Assembly: GCA_031292335.1 (NCBI GenBank)
Contig: JARLHH010000229.1
Coordinates: 1-5,447 of the forward strand
Length of the DNA: 5,447 nt
Origin: Candidatus Limnocylindrales bacterium
GTDB lineage: Bacteria > Chloroflexota > Limnocylindria > Limnocylindrales > CSP1-4
Reading direction: 5' to 3'
Positions 4,488-5,447 of this stretch are shown here, piece after piece. The notes under the pieces were generated by a model. That model saw only the letters and a program-made list of their open reading frames with translations, was not told the origin of the DNA and made no database searches. Numbering within the stretch: position 1 is the first letter of the stretch; the number at the start of each line of letters is the position of its first letter. A program made the position numbers and the translations under genes.

Positions 4488-5447
4488 TCAGCGCCGCCCT
4501 CCGATCGGCGCGGCCTGCTCCGGGGCTCCCCGCCGCTCGCGCGTGGCCGCCGCGATCCCCAGCACACCCACAGCGATGAGCGCCGCGCCGCCGAAGAACG
4601 CCGGCCCCAGCACTTCACCGAGCATCAGGACTCCCAGGGCGGCGCCCACGACGGGCTGGGCAAAGAAGGCCGCGGCCGACACGGCCGGCGGCGCGGCCGC
4701 GTACCCCCGGTACCAGAGCGACCAGGCGATCGCGGTCGCGCCGATCCCCAGGTAGAGGACCGCCGCGACGGTGAGAGGAGAGATCGGCGGGAGCGGGCGG
4801 CCCGCCAGCTCCAGCGGGACGAACGGGAGCAGCAGCACGACCGCCACCGCGCTCGCCCCGAGGATCGCGCGGAACGCCCCGACCGCGGCGACCAGCGGTC
4901 GCCCCACGCTGCTGAAGAGGGCCCACGACGCAGCCGACGCCACGAGCAGGAGATCGCCCATCAGCGTCCGGGGCACCTCGAGGCCGCCGGGCAGGGCCAC
5001 GTCCAGGCCGGCCGCTCCTCCGAATCCCCCGCTCCGGGCTGCCAGGACGGCGACCCCGGCCAGCGCGACGACACAGCCTGCCCAGGCAACGCGGCGAACT
5101 CGCTCGCCCTCGAGGAGCACGCCGAAGACGAGCACGAAGACGGGCGTCGTCGTGGTGAGCAGCGCGCCCTCGGCGCCGCCCGTGAGGCTGGTCCCCACGA
5201 ACTGCATCGCGATCGTCGCCGCGACCACGACCCCCGCCGCCACGACGCGACGACGCGGAAACGCGGCCAGCCCCAGCCGTCCGTGGAAGGCGACGGCGAG
5301 CGCCGCGACCCCGACGAGCAGCCGCAGCACGCCCAGCGTCAGCGGCGGGATCGCGTCGAAGGTGCCCGCCGAGACGACGTACATGCCGCCCCACAGGGCA
5401 GCGGCGGCGAGCAGGTCGAAGACCGCGCCTCGTGACGGGGACCGAAC
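4488..5447 (-). CDS. EamA/DMT-family membrane transporter (partial, start outside window)
   Basis: The frame is open from the right edge to a TGA at 4488-4490, giving 319 visible residues. The first ATG inside the window (5384) is probably not the start. The 21 upstream codons are in frame, have no stop, and encode FDLLAAALWGGM, which contains the hydrophobic 'WG' segment that normally opens the first EamA repeat. No ATG, GTG or TTG occurs among those codons, so the start lies just beyond the edge. Ten hydrophobic helices in two halves fit the drug/metabolite transporter fold. The first half ends near GEGERVRR-like LLEGERVRRVAWAGCVVALAG. The second half runs from DLLLVASAASWALFSSVGRPL to AQPVVGAALGVLMLGEVLGP. 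Both conserved 'P...GE' helix pairs are present. Family members export amino acids, nucleotides, drugs or other small metabolites at the cytoplasmic membrane; the substrate is not predictable here. The basic C-terminal tail is cytosolic. Confidence 0.88.
   Translation of the reverse strand, partial: VRSPSRGAVFDLLAAAALWGGMYVVSAGTFDAIPPLTLGVLRLLVGVAALAVAFHGRLGLAAFPRRRVVAAGVVVAATIAMQFVGTSLTGGAEGALLTTTTPVFVLVFGVLLEGERVRRVAWAGCVVALAGVAVLAARSGGFGGAAGLDVALPGGLEVPRTLMGDLLLVASAASWALFSSVGRPLVAAVGAFRAILGASAVAVVLLLPFVPLELAGRPLPPISPLTVAAVLYLGIGATAIAWSLWYRGYAAAPPAVSAAAFFAQPVVGAALGVLMLGEVLGPAFFGGAALIAVGVLGIAAATRERRGAPEQAAPIGGRR

Noticed and set aside
2890..4755. A 621-codon open frame on the plus strand
   Set aside because: It lies antisense to the DsbA-like and enoyl-reductase-like genes, which have clear family motifs. 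Its translation is Arg/Gly/Pro/His-rich without recognisable domains, the usual shadow of GC-rich coding DNA.
4365..5435. A 356-codon open frame on the plus strand
   Set aside because: It is antisense to the EamA transporter, with an Arg/Asp/Glu/His-rich translation that reflects complementing hydrophobic codons.
1..5447. CRISPR arrays, tRNA or rRNA genes, insertion sequences and att-like repeats
   Set aside because: I saw no regularly spaced repeats, cloverleaf with a T-loop motif, transposase-like sequence or terminal inverted repeats in the window.

Overview
The window is very GC-rich, gene-dense bacterial chromosome with no mobile element, CRISPR array or RNA gene that I can see. Codon use is strongly G/C at third positions. 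The gene set (a VKOR plus a membrane-anchored DsbA-like thioredoxin-fold protein, an OsmC-family protein, a divergent-SDR enoyl reductase and an EamA transporter) fits a high-GC environmental lineage such as Chloroflexota (Limnocylindria-like) or an actinobacterium. That taxonomic guess is inference only.

Layout. Positions 2-412 (+) hold the C-terminal half of a class I SAM-dependent methyltransferase cut by the left edge. Positions 520-900 (+) hold a four-helix membrane protein of unknown function. It converges on a three-helix membrane protein of unknown function at 952-1278 (-), with a small stem-loop between them. A 187-bp divergent spacer containing three inverted repeats separates that gene from an OsmC/Ohr-family thiol peroxidase-like gene at 1466-1933 (+). 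The OsmC gene converges (21-bp gap) on a two-gene minus-strand unit: a DsbA-like thioredoxin-fold protein (2403-3347) followed 10 bp later by a VKOR (1955-2392). A 223-bp spacer of unclear content leads back to an enoyl-ACP-reductase-like SDR (3571-4392, -), then to an EamA/DMT-family transporter (4488 to the right edge, -), whose start lies outside the window.

How the genes fit together. The clearest functional unit is the DsbA-like/VKOR pair. The VKOR is expected to reoxidise the extracytoplasmic CPAC thioredoxin-fold protein and pass electrons to quinone, making disulfides in exported proteins. The neighbouring OsmC-family protein also uses a two-cysteine mechanism, so 1.5-3.3 kb is a thiol-redox neighbourhood, although OsmC is on the opposite strand and probably separately expressed. 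The SDR carries the Y-x6-K and HSxAF signatures of FabI/FabL-type enoyl reductases rather than the YxxxK of ordinary SDRs. I found no convincing novel multi-gene system. The items most worth a second look are the two unassigned small membrane proteins, the repeat-rich divergent spacer, the repeat-encoded Ala/Ser/Pro tail of the DsbA-like protein and the possible winged-helix remnant at about 3460-3570.
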